From JANYCO01 sp035535995 (GTDB lineage Bacteria > Bacteroidota > Bacteroidia > Cytophagales > Cytophagaceae), in assembly GCA_035535995.1 (NCBI GenBank), contig DATLOZ010000022.1:384229-448228 (forward strand): 64,000 bases of DNA, read 5' to 3'. Under the pieces are notes generated by a model. That model did not search any database. It was given only the letters and a program-made list of their open reading frames with translations, and was not told the DNA's origin. Positions 48,501 to 55,092 of this stretch are shown one piece after another; positions within the stretch are counted from its first letter, which is position 1; the number at the start of each line of letters is the position of its first letter. The position numbers and the translations under genes are program-made.

Positions 48501-48768
48501 TCAGCTTCATCTGGTAGATCACGGCTTTCACCAGCTGGCCGGTGTTATTTTCCAGTTTTGCTTGTTGGTAAATAGTATTCACCTCTTTAAGTTCCGATTC
48601 TGGCAATCCCTTATTTTGAAAATCGTCTACTTTCTTCCAGGCGTCTTGGTACTCAAATTTTTTCATGTTTGTGTCGGGGTTAGTTTGTGCCAAAAGGTTT
48701 ATACTTACAAAACTTGCCAGACCTATACAAAGGCCTTTAAAAAGTGATTTGAGTTTGATTCTTTGCAT
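42535..48768 (-). CDS. Giant bacterial alpha-2-macroglobulin family protein
   Basis: 2077 residues, the largest gene here. Signal peptide (GLCIGLASFVSINLLAQ), then a helical region to about residue 400, macroglobulin domains including the MG2 hallmark FMDRSIYRPGQTIYFKGL near residue 629 and YKRPKFEVSF after it, an A2M core (NETAFFYPTLQTNEKGELVI, FTVPESLTRWKMLGFAHT) and a thioester domain with CVEQ at about 1529-1532 (YPYECVEQTFSRYY). The intact CxEQ suggests a functional protease trap. No penicillin-binding protein gene is next to it, unlike the classical pbpC-yfhM pair. Located in the periplasm or on the outer surface; lacks an N-terminal lipobox. Confidence 0.88.
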   Translation of the reverse strand: MQRIKLKSLFKGLCIGLASFVSINLLAQTNPDTNMKKFEYQDAWKKVDDFQNKGLPESELKEVNTIYQQAKLENNTGQLVKAVIYQMKLTDYKEENAFVKNLNRVEAEIKLSQFPVKQLLHSMLAEMYWQYYQNNRWKYNNRTATVNLQEDDIETWSLEKIVQETIAHYEASLSEKEKLQAEDMHVYDEVIYKGNEEGRELRPTVYDFLANRAIDFYMNEEAAITRPAYFFSLDKEEYLSNAENFVKLTLSTKDTLSMKFHALVHLQDLTKFHQRDSKPDALVYVDLKRLDFVKQYLTVSNKNQLYENVLKELETKTVKYPVSTLVTLKIAQLYQEYGALYNPLQSDAHKWDLKKAYDYCEQAKLRFPESNGAMKCAVLQDNLLDKTMSAEVETTTIPLQPFKALLRYTNLQKIYWRLIPTTEEEVNTQRKKWDRNYEVDREEKFLQYFIAKKAERSGSNSLPDDGDMQQHSVELKLDGLPVSTYMVVYSYDPDFKTIKNGMVYAFTTVTNISYIHRNAPDGTTDVYTLDRNTGDPLAGVNVSVYFTEYNYKKSAYERITGGSFVSNGEGYVKIPHQVDKSNNYERNFSLKFSKGADQFNTDPVDGYSYGGAFYQSREEKPEIDTKVLFFMDRSIYRPGQTIYFKGLVIRTDGKTSSIVPKYSTVVALYDVNNQKVAELSLVSNEYGTFNGSFTAPTKGLMGQMHLQSGYGEGDVYFSVEEYKRPKFEVSFAPVKGSFRLNEMIEAEGTAQAYSGAGIDGAKVSYRVVRKARYPYWWWCKWGYYPTSPEIEITNGIAETDGSGKFKINFKAIPDPTVDAAADPTFVYTVYADVTDMNGETHSANTAISVGYKALQVSVSTDEMDKEDEKAWKKEYDINTTNLAGQFEPAKGTIKIYSLKQPEKAYRTRRWGRPDRQLMTREEYQKYFPEDEYEEENNFLKWAKDKEVLNAVFDTEKKKTLSLESLHSKPSGKYLLEITSVDKYGQEVKEVSYFTVFSTKDKKLAIPAIEYLQGLNTEDVEPGEKATFLVGTTASPVKVLYEIEKDEKIIFKEWMVLKNEQKLLEIPIKEEYRGNIAVHYTFVLRNRLYSEELTINMPYSNKELDIQFETFRDKLQPGEKEQWKIKIAAKRSDQVAAEMVATMYDASLDVFRPHAWYANFNSYMYATMGWSSTHGFDEMTFRQYTKEWNEHPGHYYREPYFDHLEWFGYSYYTAYYSDDVFKSADRNVSDVMITRSSKSKKLASPGAPAPMMKEKADLAEESEISLEADGKTAVMGGKKEEPKANADQGGDFSEVKVRSNFNETAFFYPTLQTNEKGELVINFTVPESLTRWKMLGFAHTKDLKSGLVTKELVTQKELMVVPNQPRFFRENDKMIFSVKITSLSNEELSGQARLEFFDALTMQPVDALMKNSDGPKAFTVKAGQSNNLEWNIQVPEGSVQAVLYRVVAKAGAFSDGEEMVLPVVTNSMLVTETLPLPIRGNQTKEFKLEKLLNNKSTTLRNHRFTLEFTSNPAWYAVQALPYLMEYPYECVEQTFSRYYANSIASTVANSNPRIKQVFDTWKNVQPDALLSNLEKNQELKSALLEETPWVLQAKDESQRKRSVALLFDLNRMADEMDRALTKVLKAQKSSGGFTWFPGFPEDRYMTQHIVAGMGHLDVLGVKTVRQDNASWNMVRNALGYIDREMNDDYQRLKANAKKGYLKLEDNHLDYLNIHYLYLRSYFKDVAVESQHKEAFDYFFGQAKKYWLDNGIYMQGMLCLSLNRFGETAVPQAMIKSFKERSLNSEEMGMYWKYERGYYWYQAPVETQALMIEVFDEVAKDQKSVDDLKVWLLKQKQTQDWKTTRATSEACYALLRRGSDFLASTQLVEIKVGNELVDPSKRPDVKVEAGTGYFKTVWTDNQINAGMGKITVSKKDDGVAWGAVYWQYFEQLDKITSAETPLKINKKLFLQQNTDRGPVITPIVEGTPLKVGDLIKVRIEIRVDRNMEYVHLKDMRAAAFEPVTTLSTYRYQDGLYYYESPRDLAMNFFIGFLPKGTYVFEYPLRVSQKGDFSNGITTMQCMYAPEFSSHSEGIRVKVK

Positions 48769-49026
48769 AATTCGTTGTTGGTCAAAGCAGATCTTGAATA
48801 TATAAAACTTTCTTTAGAGTAAGATGCGGGGTGGTGGGATTTTCCATAAAGAGAAAATTAAATTTGTCTGAACCTTGATTTACAGGATTAGAAAATTTAC
48901 TTGATTGTTATTTCCAGGATTTATTTTTGTTGTCCTTCAGAAGGAACCTCGTGCAGAACTGGCACTTCCGTTTAATATGGAATAAAACAATTAATTTCGT
49001 ATTTTGAGTTTGTATTCATTACAGAT

Positions 49027-49746
49027 ATGAACAACATCTCTATTCAAAAGGAGCAATTAGCACAAGACGGCTTTACTGTTATCGAAAATGTTTTCAGCGA
49101 AAAGGAAGTAGAACAAATTTTAGAATGCATTAACAACATAGATACTTCGCGCCCTACCTTTCGCAAGACCAATGATCTTTTTGCAATACGGCAATTTCTG
49201 AAAGAAATACCCAGTATCAAAGCACTTGTGTTTAACGATTCGTTCAAACAACTGCTACGCATTATAGTCGATGAAAATTACTTTCTGATAAAATCTATCT
49301 ACTTCGATAAACCTGAACAATCCAATTGGTTTGTACCCTATCACCAAGACCTCACTATTTCGGTAGATCAAAAAAAACCGATCGAAGGGTATGGACCGTG
49401 GACTGCCAAGCACGATCAATTTGCGGTACAACCTCCTTTAGATATACTTCAAAATATTTATACCTTCCGCATTCACCTCGACGATACAGACGAACAGAAT
49501 GGCGCTTTAAAAGTAATTCCAGGCTCACAGGCAAAAGGGATTTACCGCCCGGAACAAATTGATTGGGAAAATGAAAAAGAAGTTTTTTGTCGCTTAGGAA
49601 AAGGAAGTGTAATGCTGATGCGTCCTCTGTTATTGCATGCATCCAACAAAACTACCAATCAACACAAACGGAGAGTGATCCATTTGGAGTTCGCTTCGAT
49701 GGAACTTCCTCCAGGAATTCAATGGGCAGAACGGTTGGCGGTTTAA
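49027..49746 (+). CDS. Phytanoyl-CoA dioxygenase-family Fe(II)/2-oxoglutarate oxygenase
   Basis: 239 residues. The double-stranded beta-helix iron site is visible as YHQD (about residues 105-108) and the distal His in LLLHASNKT near 203, with the 2-oxoglutarate Arg in NQHKRRVIHLEF. The N-terminal LAQDGFTVIENVFSEKEV is typical of the PhyH family. Substrate unknown. Monocistronic or paired with the downstream DUF3052-like gene (41-base gap). Confidence 0.83.
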   Translation: MNNISIQKEQLAQDGFTVIENVFSEKEVEQILECINNIDTSRPTFRKTNDLFAIRQFLKEIPSIKALVFNDSFKQLLRIIVDENYFLIKSIYFDKPEQSNWFVPYHQDLTISVDQKKPIEGYGPWTAKHDQFAVQPPLDILQNIYTFRIHLDDTDEQNGALKVIPGSQAKGIYRPEQIDWENEKEVFCRLGKGSVMLMRPLLLHASNKTTNQHKRRVIHLEFASMELPPGIQWAERLAV

Positions 49747-49787
49747 CTCAATTTAAAATTCTTTGGTATTCAAGATCGATTTATTAT

Positions 49788-50189
49788 ATGAACGACCTAC
49801 TAAAAAAACTAAACTTCAAAGATCAAAAAGAAATTTTGATCTTAAATGCTCCGGAGGATTTTGCTCCATACTTGAAAGAAATAAAAATGGAAACCGGTGT
49901 AGCCACCGAATTCAAAGCAGGCAAAGAATATTCCTTTGTGATCGCTTTTGTGAAAACGCAAAAAGAAGTAAATACGCTAGCTCCCAAGATGAACAAGGCT
50001 TTGGGGGGCGATGGGCTTTTGTGGATGGCTTATCCGAAAGGTACTTCTAAAAAATACAAATCCGAGATCAGTCGTGATCAAGGTTGGGACCCTCTCCGCG
50101 CGCTGGGTTTCGATACAGTGAGATTAATTGCTATTAATGACGATTGGTCTTGTATGCGGTTTCGGCGGGAGGAGTTTATTAAAAGATAA
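49788..50189 (+). CDS. DUF3052-like protein
   Basis: 133 residues from the ATG at 49788 (MNDLLKKLNFKDQKEIL); a longer frame to 49587 exists but overlaps the dioxygenase gene by 160 bases and is rejected. The pattern ILILNAPEDFAPYL, LLWMAYPKGTSKKYKSEI, DPLRALGFDTVRLIAINDDW and SCMRFRREE matches small DUF3052-type proteins. Function unknown. It ends just before the perfect AT-rich inverted repeat C. Confidence 0.7.
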   Translation: MNDLLKKLNFKDQKEILILNAPEDFAPYLKEIKMETGVATEFKAGKEYSFVIAFVKTQKEVNTLAPKMNKALGGDGLLWMAYPKGTSKKYKSEISRDQGWDPLRALGFDTVRLIAINDDWSCMRFRREEFIKR

Positions 50190-50205
50190 ATTAGATAAGT
50201 TAGAT

Positions 50206-50278
50206 AAGTTATGAATGTTGAGTTATGAATTATGAGTTGATAATGCATTCATAATTCATAACTCAACATTCATAACTT
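50206..50278. repeat. AT-rich long inverted repeat, copy C (perfect 30-bp arms)
   Basis: The arms at 50206-50235 and 50249-50278 are perfectly complementary over 30 bases with a 13-base loop, the best-preserved member of the family. Unlike copies A and B it contains no separate terminator. It fills the convergent gap between the DUF3052-like and SDR genes; the right end touches the SDR stop codon. Confidence 0.9.
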
Positions 50279-50967
50279 CAATAGGCAATCACTTTCTTAT
50301 CCCTATAAAATTTTCCAGTCAGTCCTTCCTCTGTAGTCGCCAGCCAGACCGGTGTTTCGGCTCCTTTTTCTACGGGGCGCGAGGCACCTTGTCCGCCCAT
50401 ATCTGTTTTTACCCAGCCAGGACAAACCGCGAATACTTTGATGCCTGTGCTTTTAAGTTCGTTTGCTAATAAGATTGTTTGCGCATTCAAGCCCGCTTTC
50501 GATAAGCGATAGGCTGCGTAGCCGCCATGCAGATCGTCGAGAGCGCCCATGCCGCTGGAGATGTTAATGATCTTGGCGGAGCTTCCCTTTTTTAGAAGTG
50601 GAATAAAATAATGATTCATCCGCATCGGGCCGTAGAAATTTGTTTCCATTGTGTTCTTTACTTCTTCTGTTTCCACTTCTACCAATCCTTTGTGGCTGAT
50701 GATTCCTGCATTGTTCACAAGGACATCGAGTTTCCCATATTTTTCCTGCACCCAATCTTTTGCCTGGCGTACGCTGTCTTCATTGCTCACATCGAGAGAG
50801 AGGTAGATTGCGTCTCCGCCTTCTTTTTTTATTTGTGCCGCAGCGGCCTCTCCTCTTTGCGCATCGCGCGCGCCGAGCAGTACGGTGAATCCTTTTTTGC
50901 TTAGCTCAAGACTGATCTCGTAGCCGATCCCTTTATTTGCTCCTGTGATGAGCGCTAGTTTGGTCAT
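50278..50967 (-). CDS. Short-chain dehydrogenase/reductase
   Basis: 229 residues, classical SDR: TGANKGIGYEISLEL (cofactor glycine motif, Arg-rich GARDAQRGE suggests NADPH), LVNNAGIISHKG, catalytic Ser in INISSGMGAL and Tyr/Lys in YAAYRLSKAGLN near residue 150. The sequence resembles plant/bacterial carbonyl-reductase-like SDRs. Substrate cannot be predicted. Single gene. Confidence 0.9.
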   Translation of the reverse strand: MTKLALITGANKGIGYEISLELSKKGFTVLLGARDAQRGEAAAAQIKKEGGDAIYLSLDVSNEDSVRQAKDWVQEKYGKLDVLVNNAGIISHKGLVEVETEEVKNTMETNFYGPMRMNHYFIPLLKKGSSAKIINISSGMGALDDLHGGYAAYRLSKAGLNAQTILLANELKSTGIKVFAVCPGWVKTDMGGQGASRPVEKGAETPVWLATTEEGLTGKFYRDKKVIAY

Positions 50968-51001
50968 AGTGTTTCAAATTATTGTATTTACTATTGGATG
51001 A

Positions 51002-51044
51002 AAGATACCAGATGCCGGATCCCGGATATTTTTTCTGGTATCTT
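51002..51044. repeat. Inverted repeat AAGATACCAGA / TCTGGTATCTT
   Basis: Perfect 11-bp arms at 51002-51012 and 51034-51044 enclose GGATCC-like palindromic sequence (CCGGATCCCGG). It lies between the SDR and the accA terminator. No T-tract follows. It may be another small dispersed repeat; only one copy is in the window. Confidence 0.5.
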
Positions 51045-51057
51045 GCATAACAACAAA

Positions 51058-51088
51058 AAAGCTCCGCCAAAAAATTCGGCGGAGCTTT
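51058..51088 (-). terminator. Intrinsic terminator of accA
   Basis: AAAGCTCCGCC (51058-51068) and GGCGGAGCTTT (51078-51088) form an 11-bp stem with a 9-base loop. On the minus strand the stem is followed by a run of T residues (complement of CAACAAAAAA), so it terminates accA. Confidence 0.88.
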
Positions 51089-51111
51089 AAATAATTGTGA
51101 AGAATGAAAAA

Positions 51112-52062
51112 CTATTTTTCTACGAATACACCCATAGAAGAAAATTTCTCTATTCTTTCGTTGATCCTCTCTTTAGATTTTATTTCGTTTAGAGAAGCGA
51201 TGTTATCAAGAATTACCTTTTTAATTGTCGCATACATCGTAGCCGTATCGTTGTGTGCGCCGCCTAGTGGTTCTTTGATGATACCGTCGATCAGTTTAAA
51301 CTTTAGCATGTCGGAGGCCGTTAGTTTCAGGGCTTCTGCAGCTTGTTCCTTGTGATCCCAGCTTCTCCAAAGAATGGAAGAGCAAGATTCCGGAGAGATC
51401 ACCGAGTACCAGGTATTTTCCAGCATCAATACTTTATCGCCAATTGCAATGCCAAGAGCACCGCCAGAAGCGCCTTCTCCGATAATGATACAGATCACAG
51501 GCACTTTGAGCATAAACATTTCTTTAATGTTGCGAGCTATCGCTTCACCTTGTCCTCTCTCTTCTGCTTCCAGTCCTGGAAAGGCGCCAGGAGTGTCGAT
51601 GAAGGTGACGATAGGTTTCTTAAATTTCTCCGCCATTTTCATGAGGCGAAGTGCTTTGCGGTAGCCTTCAGGATTGGCCATCCCGAAGTTTCTTACTTGT
51701 CTTTCTTTCGTCTTCCGTCCTTTTTGGTGGCCGATGATCATTACGGTTTCTCCTCCGATCTCAGCGAAGCCGCCTACCATGGCTTTGTCGTCTTTCACAT
51801 TACGGTCTCCGTGGATCTCTACAAATTTGTCGGTGATCCCTTCGATGTAGTCTAAAGTGTAAGGGCGCTCCGGGTGTCTGGAGAGCTGCACTCTCTGCCA
51901 GCGGGTAAGATTAGAATAGGTTTCTTTTTTCAGTTCTAAAATTTTGGTCTCCAGTTGTTTGACCTGCTTGCTCATATCCATGTCGGTTTCTGTGGCAAGC
52001 ACTTGCATATCCTGTAGCTTTGCTTCCAGCTCAGCTATGGGTTTTTCGAAGTCTAAGTACAT
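51112..52062 (-). CDS. accA: Acetyl-CoA carboxylase carboxyltransferase subunit alpha
   Basis: 316 residues. N-terminal coiled-coil region ([17 protein letters not shown]) then the crotonase-fold carboxyltransferase domain: [53 protein letters not shown] block ([20 protein letters not shown]), [17 protein letters not shown] and [17 protein letters not shown]. It transfers carboxylate from biotin to acetyl-CoA with AccD. Single-gene unit with its own promoter-like element and terminator. Confidence 0.97.
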   Translation of the reverse strand: MYLDFEKPIAELEAKLQDMQVLATETDMDMSKQVKQLETKILELKKETYSNLTRWQRVQLSRHPERPYTLDYIEGITDKFVEIHGDRNVKDDKAMVGGFAEIGGETVMIIGHQKGRKTKERQVRNFGMANPEGYRKALRLMKMAEKFKKPIVTFIDTPGAFPGLEAEERGQGEAIARNIKEMFMLKVPVICIIIGEGASGGALGIAIGDKVLMLENTWYSVISPESCSSILWRSWDHKEQAAEALKLTASDMLKFKLIDGIIKEPLGGAHNDTATMYATIKKVILDNIASLNEIKSKERINERIEKFSSMGVFVEK

Positions 52063-52090
52063 ACTGTAAGTATATATAATTTATGGAGGG

Positions 52091-52098
52091 CAAAGTTA
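52091..52098 (-). promoter_or_regulatory. Candidate -7 element of accA
   Basis: On the minus strand TAACTTTG (52098-52091) matches TAnnTTTG and lies 28 bases before the accA ATG. A CTG (minus strand, 52120-52118) is 19 bases upstream and may serve as a poor -33 box. Confidence 0.42.
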
Positions 52099-52228
52099 AG
52101 AAATAATTAGAAGAATACAGTGAAAGCTTAAAATATCGCAGGGAAGAGGTGTAACTAGTTGTCTGTAAATTTTTTACTATCCCAAAGAGCGAAAAAGAGG
52201 CTTTTCATTAAAAAAATCCAGTTCGGTG

Positions 52229-52259
52229 TTTGGATTTACCGGATAATGGTCTACCTTTG
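52229..52259 (+). promoter_or_regulatory. Predicted promoter of tRNA-Asp
   Basis: TTTG (52229-52232), 19-base spacer, TACCTTTG (52252-52259): an exact fit to the Bacteroidota consensus. Transcription should start near 52266, about 26 bases before the tRNA. Confidence 0.75.
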
Positions 52260-52291
52260 CACACGCAAAACGGAGAAATCCGGTTTGAGAC

Positions 52292-52365
52292 GGAGTGGTA
52301 GTTCAGCTGGTTAGAATGCCTGCCTGTCACGCAGGAGGTCGCGGGTTCGAGTCCCGTCCATTCCG
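52292..52365 (+). tRNA. tRNA-Asp (GTC)
   Basis: 74 bases. Acceptor arms GGAGTGG (52292-52298) and CCATTCC (52358-52364) pair with one G-T; the D arm contains AGTTCAGCTGGTTAGAAT; the anticodon stem-loop CCTGC-CTGTCAC-GCAGG carries anticodon GTC at 52326-52328; the T arm is GCGGGTTCGAGTCCCGT. The discriminator is G at 52365; CCA is not encoded. It marks the left boundary of the accessory island. Confidence 0.97.
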
Positions 52366-52375
52366 CATGAAAATG

Positions 52376-52412
52376 AGAGAGTTACGATGAAAATTGTAAC
52401 TCTCTTTTTTTT
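52376..52412 (+). terminator. Intrinsic terminator of tRNA-Asp
   Basis: AGAGAGTTAC (52376-52385) and GTAACTCTCT (52396-52405) form a 10-bp stem with a 10-base loop followed by seven T residues. It ends the tRNA transcript just after position 52365. Confidence 0.88.
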
Positions 52413-52596
52413 GGTTTAAACATAGGTAAAACATTTTTTCATTATCTCATGGCTATAATGTTTTGGTACCACTTTTCAATGCAGTTAGTAATCCAAAATT
52501 ATTTAAATCTGATTCCTTAAGAGAACAGAAATAGTAAACTGACTAAATAGATAGAATAGTTTTTTTACTATTTTAACCTATTAAACAAATCAACTG

Positions 52597-52917
52597 ATGC
52601 TTCGAGGATGGTTTTATTTTAGGAGAACAACAAGCGGAAATCTCGTAGGAGAATATTCAAACAATTTTATAAATCCACGCCGATCTTTCACACATACAGG
52701 AGATTTAATTGGAATTAGTAATGACTTCCAAGGAACATACAATAGTACTTGGTTGGAACAAAATGTTCCGGTAATAGCATTACTTACTATCACTAATGTG
52801 GGTAATAATATTTTTGAGCTTAGATGGGAAGTAGTTAATAATGGACCTGTATTTATAGGTAATGCATCTGTAGAAGGTGACCTATTAATTGGAGAATACT
52901 CGATGATTCAAATTTAA
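52597..52917 (+). CDS. Small beta-rich protein of unknown function, TIR-associated
   Basis: 106 residues, no recognised family. It has no signal peptide or membrane segment. The pattern is alternating beta-strands (MLRGWFYFRRTTSGNLVGEY, VIALLTITNVGNNIFELRWE, ASVEGDLLIGEYSMIQ), like a small lipocalin- or OB-like barrel (inference). Only four bases separate it from the downstream wHTH-TIR gene, so the two form one transcription unit and probably one functional pair, for example sensor or inhibitor with effector. AT-rich like the rest of the island. Confidence 0.65.
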   Translation: MLRGWFYFRRTTSGNLVGEYSNNFINPRRSFTHTGDLIGISNDFQGTYNSTWLEQNVPVIALLTITNVGNNIFELRWEVVNNGPVFIGNASVEGDLLIGEYSMIQI

Positions 52918-52921
52918 TTAT

Positions 52922-54433
52922 ATGCACATCAATATTCCTAAAACTAAACTAACGGAAGAGCAAATTAAATGGCTTAAAAAAAGTTATGAAATAATCATAA
53001 AAGGTAAGCCTTATTCATACAGAAGTATACTTGCAGAATTAATAGACGCACAAGTTCTAACTACAACTTTTAATCCTAACTCAATTAATGAACTATTTTA
53101 TCAATATAATGAAATAACATTTTTAGGAATTCTCAAAATAACCAAGGCTGAAGAGCTAATCAATAAAGCAAATCAAATCTTCAGTTATATGAGAACCCGA
53201 CTTATCAAAGAACCACATAAGGACAAGTTTTCATCAGAGGAAATTGCTAAAGATTTAAATATTGGAGAACTAAATGTTTCTATAATATTAAAACTTGTAT
53301 CCAGATATGGAAATTTTTATAGATCGGCTTCTGGAATGGTGAATAGCATTTATGGATATAAAGAAATTCATTTACAAGGTGATGATATTTTTAAAAGTTA
53401 TCTAGAGTTTACAAATGTAGAAAACCAGATTAACAATTATTTGAGGGAAAAAAATAATAAGGAAACGGACAAAGAATTGGAGCAAAACTTAAATCAAAAA
53501 CCCAATCATATCCCAACTATTCAAAATATAGATACTAAAAAAAAAGATCTCTTTATAAGTCATGCATCAGAAGACAAAGATAGCTTTGTGAGACCGTTAG
53601 CAGAACTTCTTAAGTCATATGGTCTAGACGTTTGGTATGATGAATTTGAATTACGAATAGGAAGTAGCATCAGCAGAAGTATTGATAAAGGAATAGGTAA
53701 TTCAAATTTCGGCTTAATAGTTCTTTCTGATGCTTTTTTTAAAAAGAATTGGACTGAGTATGAGCTTAGGAGTTTTACATCGTTTGAAATAGAGAAAGGT
53801 GATATTCTTCTTCCTATATGGAAAGATGTTGATGTAAAACAGGTTAGAAACTTTAGTCCATATATGGCTGATAAATTTGCATTAACTACTAAGGATTTAT
53901 CTATAGAAGACATTGCTATAAAAGTTATAGAAGTGGTTAAACCAGATCTATTTGGTCTAATTCACCAAAAACTTGCGTATGAAAACATTAAGTGGAAAAC
54001 AAAAAAAGTAAAAATATCAGATACTAAGCCAGGTCCAATAAGACACTCTAAATTGAATGAGAATCTAATATCCCGCATTAGACTTATTCGATCTTCTTTA
54101 TGGTTATGTTATCCTCATTCAATGGAATATTGGATGGATGGGTTTCAGAGAGATTTAAATATTGAGCAGGAAGTAAGATATTGGGAACATATAAGCACTT
54201 GTTTTTTAGAAATAATAACCCAACATAATATTTTTGATTCTTATACAGGTAATAATAAATCCATTTACAAGGATTTATTCGCTCTATTATTAGGTATAAA
54301 TCACTTTGATACTAAAAAGATGGAGAAAAAGTTTGGACAAAAACTAGTTGAAAATATAAAAGAAATATGGAAGCATAATTTCCCTATTTACGAAATAGAA
54401 GAAGAACTCCCATTCAAGAATCCCTCCAAATAA
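52922..54433 (+). CDS. TIR-domain protein with N-terminal winged-helix region
   Basis: 503 residues. Residues 1-180 are helical with a winged-helix-like segment (FSSEEIAKDLNIGELNVSII near 100-125). A linker leads to a TIR domain at about 205-340: KKDLFISHASEDKD, LDVWYDEFELRIGSSI, LIVLSDAFFKKNWTEYEL. The WTEYE supplies the WxxxE motif, whose Glu is the catalytic NADase residue in active TIR proteins. The C-terminal 110 residues (SSLWLCYPHSMEYWMDGFQR) are helical and unassigned. Likely NAD-consuming effector or signal generator; encoded opposite and convergent to the eight-gene operon, 23 bases between the stops. Confidence 0.85.
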   Translation: MHINIPKTKLTEEQIKWLKKSYEIIIKGKPYSYRSILAELIDAQVLTTTFNPNSINELFYQYNEITFLGILKITKAEELINKANQIFSYMRTRLIKEPHKDKFSSEEIAKDLNIGELNVSIILKLVSRYGNFYRSASGMVNSIYGYKEIHLQGDDIFKSYLEFTNVENQINNYLREKNNKETDKELEQNLNQKPNHIPTIQNIDTKKKDLFISHASEDKDSFVRPLAELLKSYGLDVWYDEFELRIGSSISRSIDKGIGNSNFGLIVLSDAFFKKNWTEYELRSFTSFEIEKGDILLPIWKDVDVKQVRNFSPYMADKFALTTKDLSIEDIAIKVIEVVKPDLFGLIHQKLAYENIKWKTKKVKISDTKPGPIRHSKLNENLISRIRLIRSSLWLCYPHSMEYWMDGFQRDLNIEQEVRYWEHISTCFLEIITQHNIFDSYTGNNKSIYKDLFALLLGINHFDTKKMEKKFGQKLVENIKEIWKHNFPIYEIEEELPFKNPSK

Positions 54434-54456
54434 ATGGCTCGGATAGATTATGAATA

Positions 54457-55092
54457 TTAAAATGCCAAATTCAATTGACTAAACTCAAGCCAATTTATAG
54501 GAGTATCATTAACCCCGGGATTATGATTTCTTTTTACCCAAGCTATAAAATTATCTATGATTTGTCCTTTTGACATTTTTTGTCCTATCCCTTTGCAAAT
54601 AATTCCATGAAATTCAGTAGGAATAGAAACAGCGGAGTTTCCAAAATAAAAAAAATGTTCTGCTATTAAGACATTTTCACCGTTTGTATCTTGTCTTAAA
54701 TGGTCCATATTGCATGTACCATCTCTATTTGAATGGGCTGAGTTTTCTTGAATCCAAGCACCATTTTCATCTTTATGATAAAAATTGTCACCAAACATTG
54801 TTATCAGCGATCCATTCATTACTGGTTTTTTGCATTGAAATCTAGGATCCAACCAATAAGATTCAAAAGTCATTTTCTCTGAAACCTGCATGATATATAT
54901 AAGTCTATGCACTAATGACCTCTTAAATTTTCTTTCTAAAACTTTTGAACCAGTTCCAATAATCCAGTCACCTATTTCTAGATTCCTACTATGCCTTATT
55001 TTCGTTTTACAAACTGCTAACGTGCAATATCCTGCAAATGGATTAGGGGCTAATCCATAATCATGGTCAAGTCTATAGGCATATAATTTCAT
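54457..55092 (-). CDS. Nmad2-like protein (nucleotide modification associated domain)
   Basis: 211 residues. The start MKLYAYRLDHDYGLAPNPF, then GYCTLAVCKTKIRHSRN and LEIGDWIIGTGSKVLE, match the Nmad2 family predicted by comparative genomics to have an EVE/YTH-like fold that binds modified bases. The rest (YIMQVSEKMTFESYW, LIAEHFFYFGNSAV) is consistent with that fold. It is the last gene of the operon, its ATG abutting the stop of the ThsB-like TIR gene with no gap. Likely a reader of modified DNA or nucleotides (inference). Confidence 0.65.
   Translation of the reverse strand: MKLYAYRLDHDYGLAPNPFAGYCTLAVCKTKIRHSRNLEIGDWIIGTGSKVLERKFKRSLVHRLIYIMQVSEKMTFESYWLDPRFQCKKPVMNGSLITMFGDNFYHKDENGAWIQENSAHSNRDGTCNMDHLRQDTNGENVLIAEHFFYFGNSAVSIPTEFHGIICKGIGQKMSKGQIIDNFIAWVKRNHNPGVNDTPINWLEFSQLNLAF

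Noticed and set aside
49587..49787. N-terminal extension of the DUF3052-like protein
   Set aside because: It overlaps the dioxygenase reading frame by 160 bases; the family begins at the ATG at 49788.
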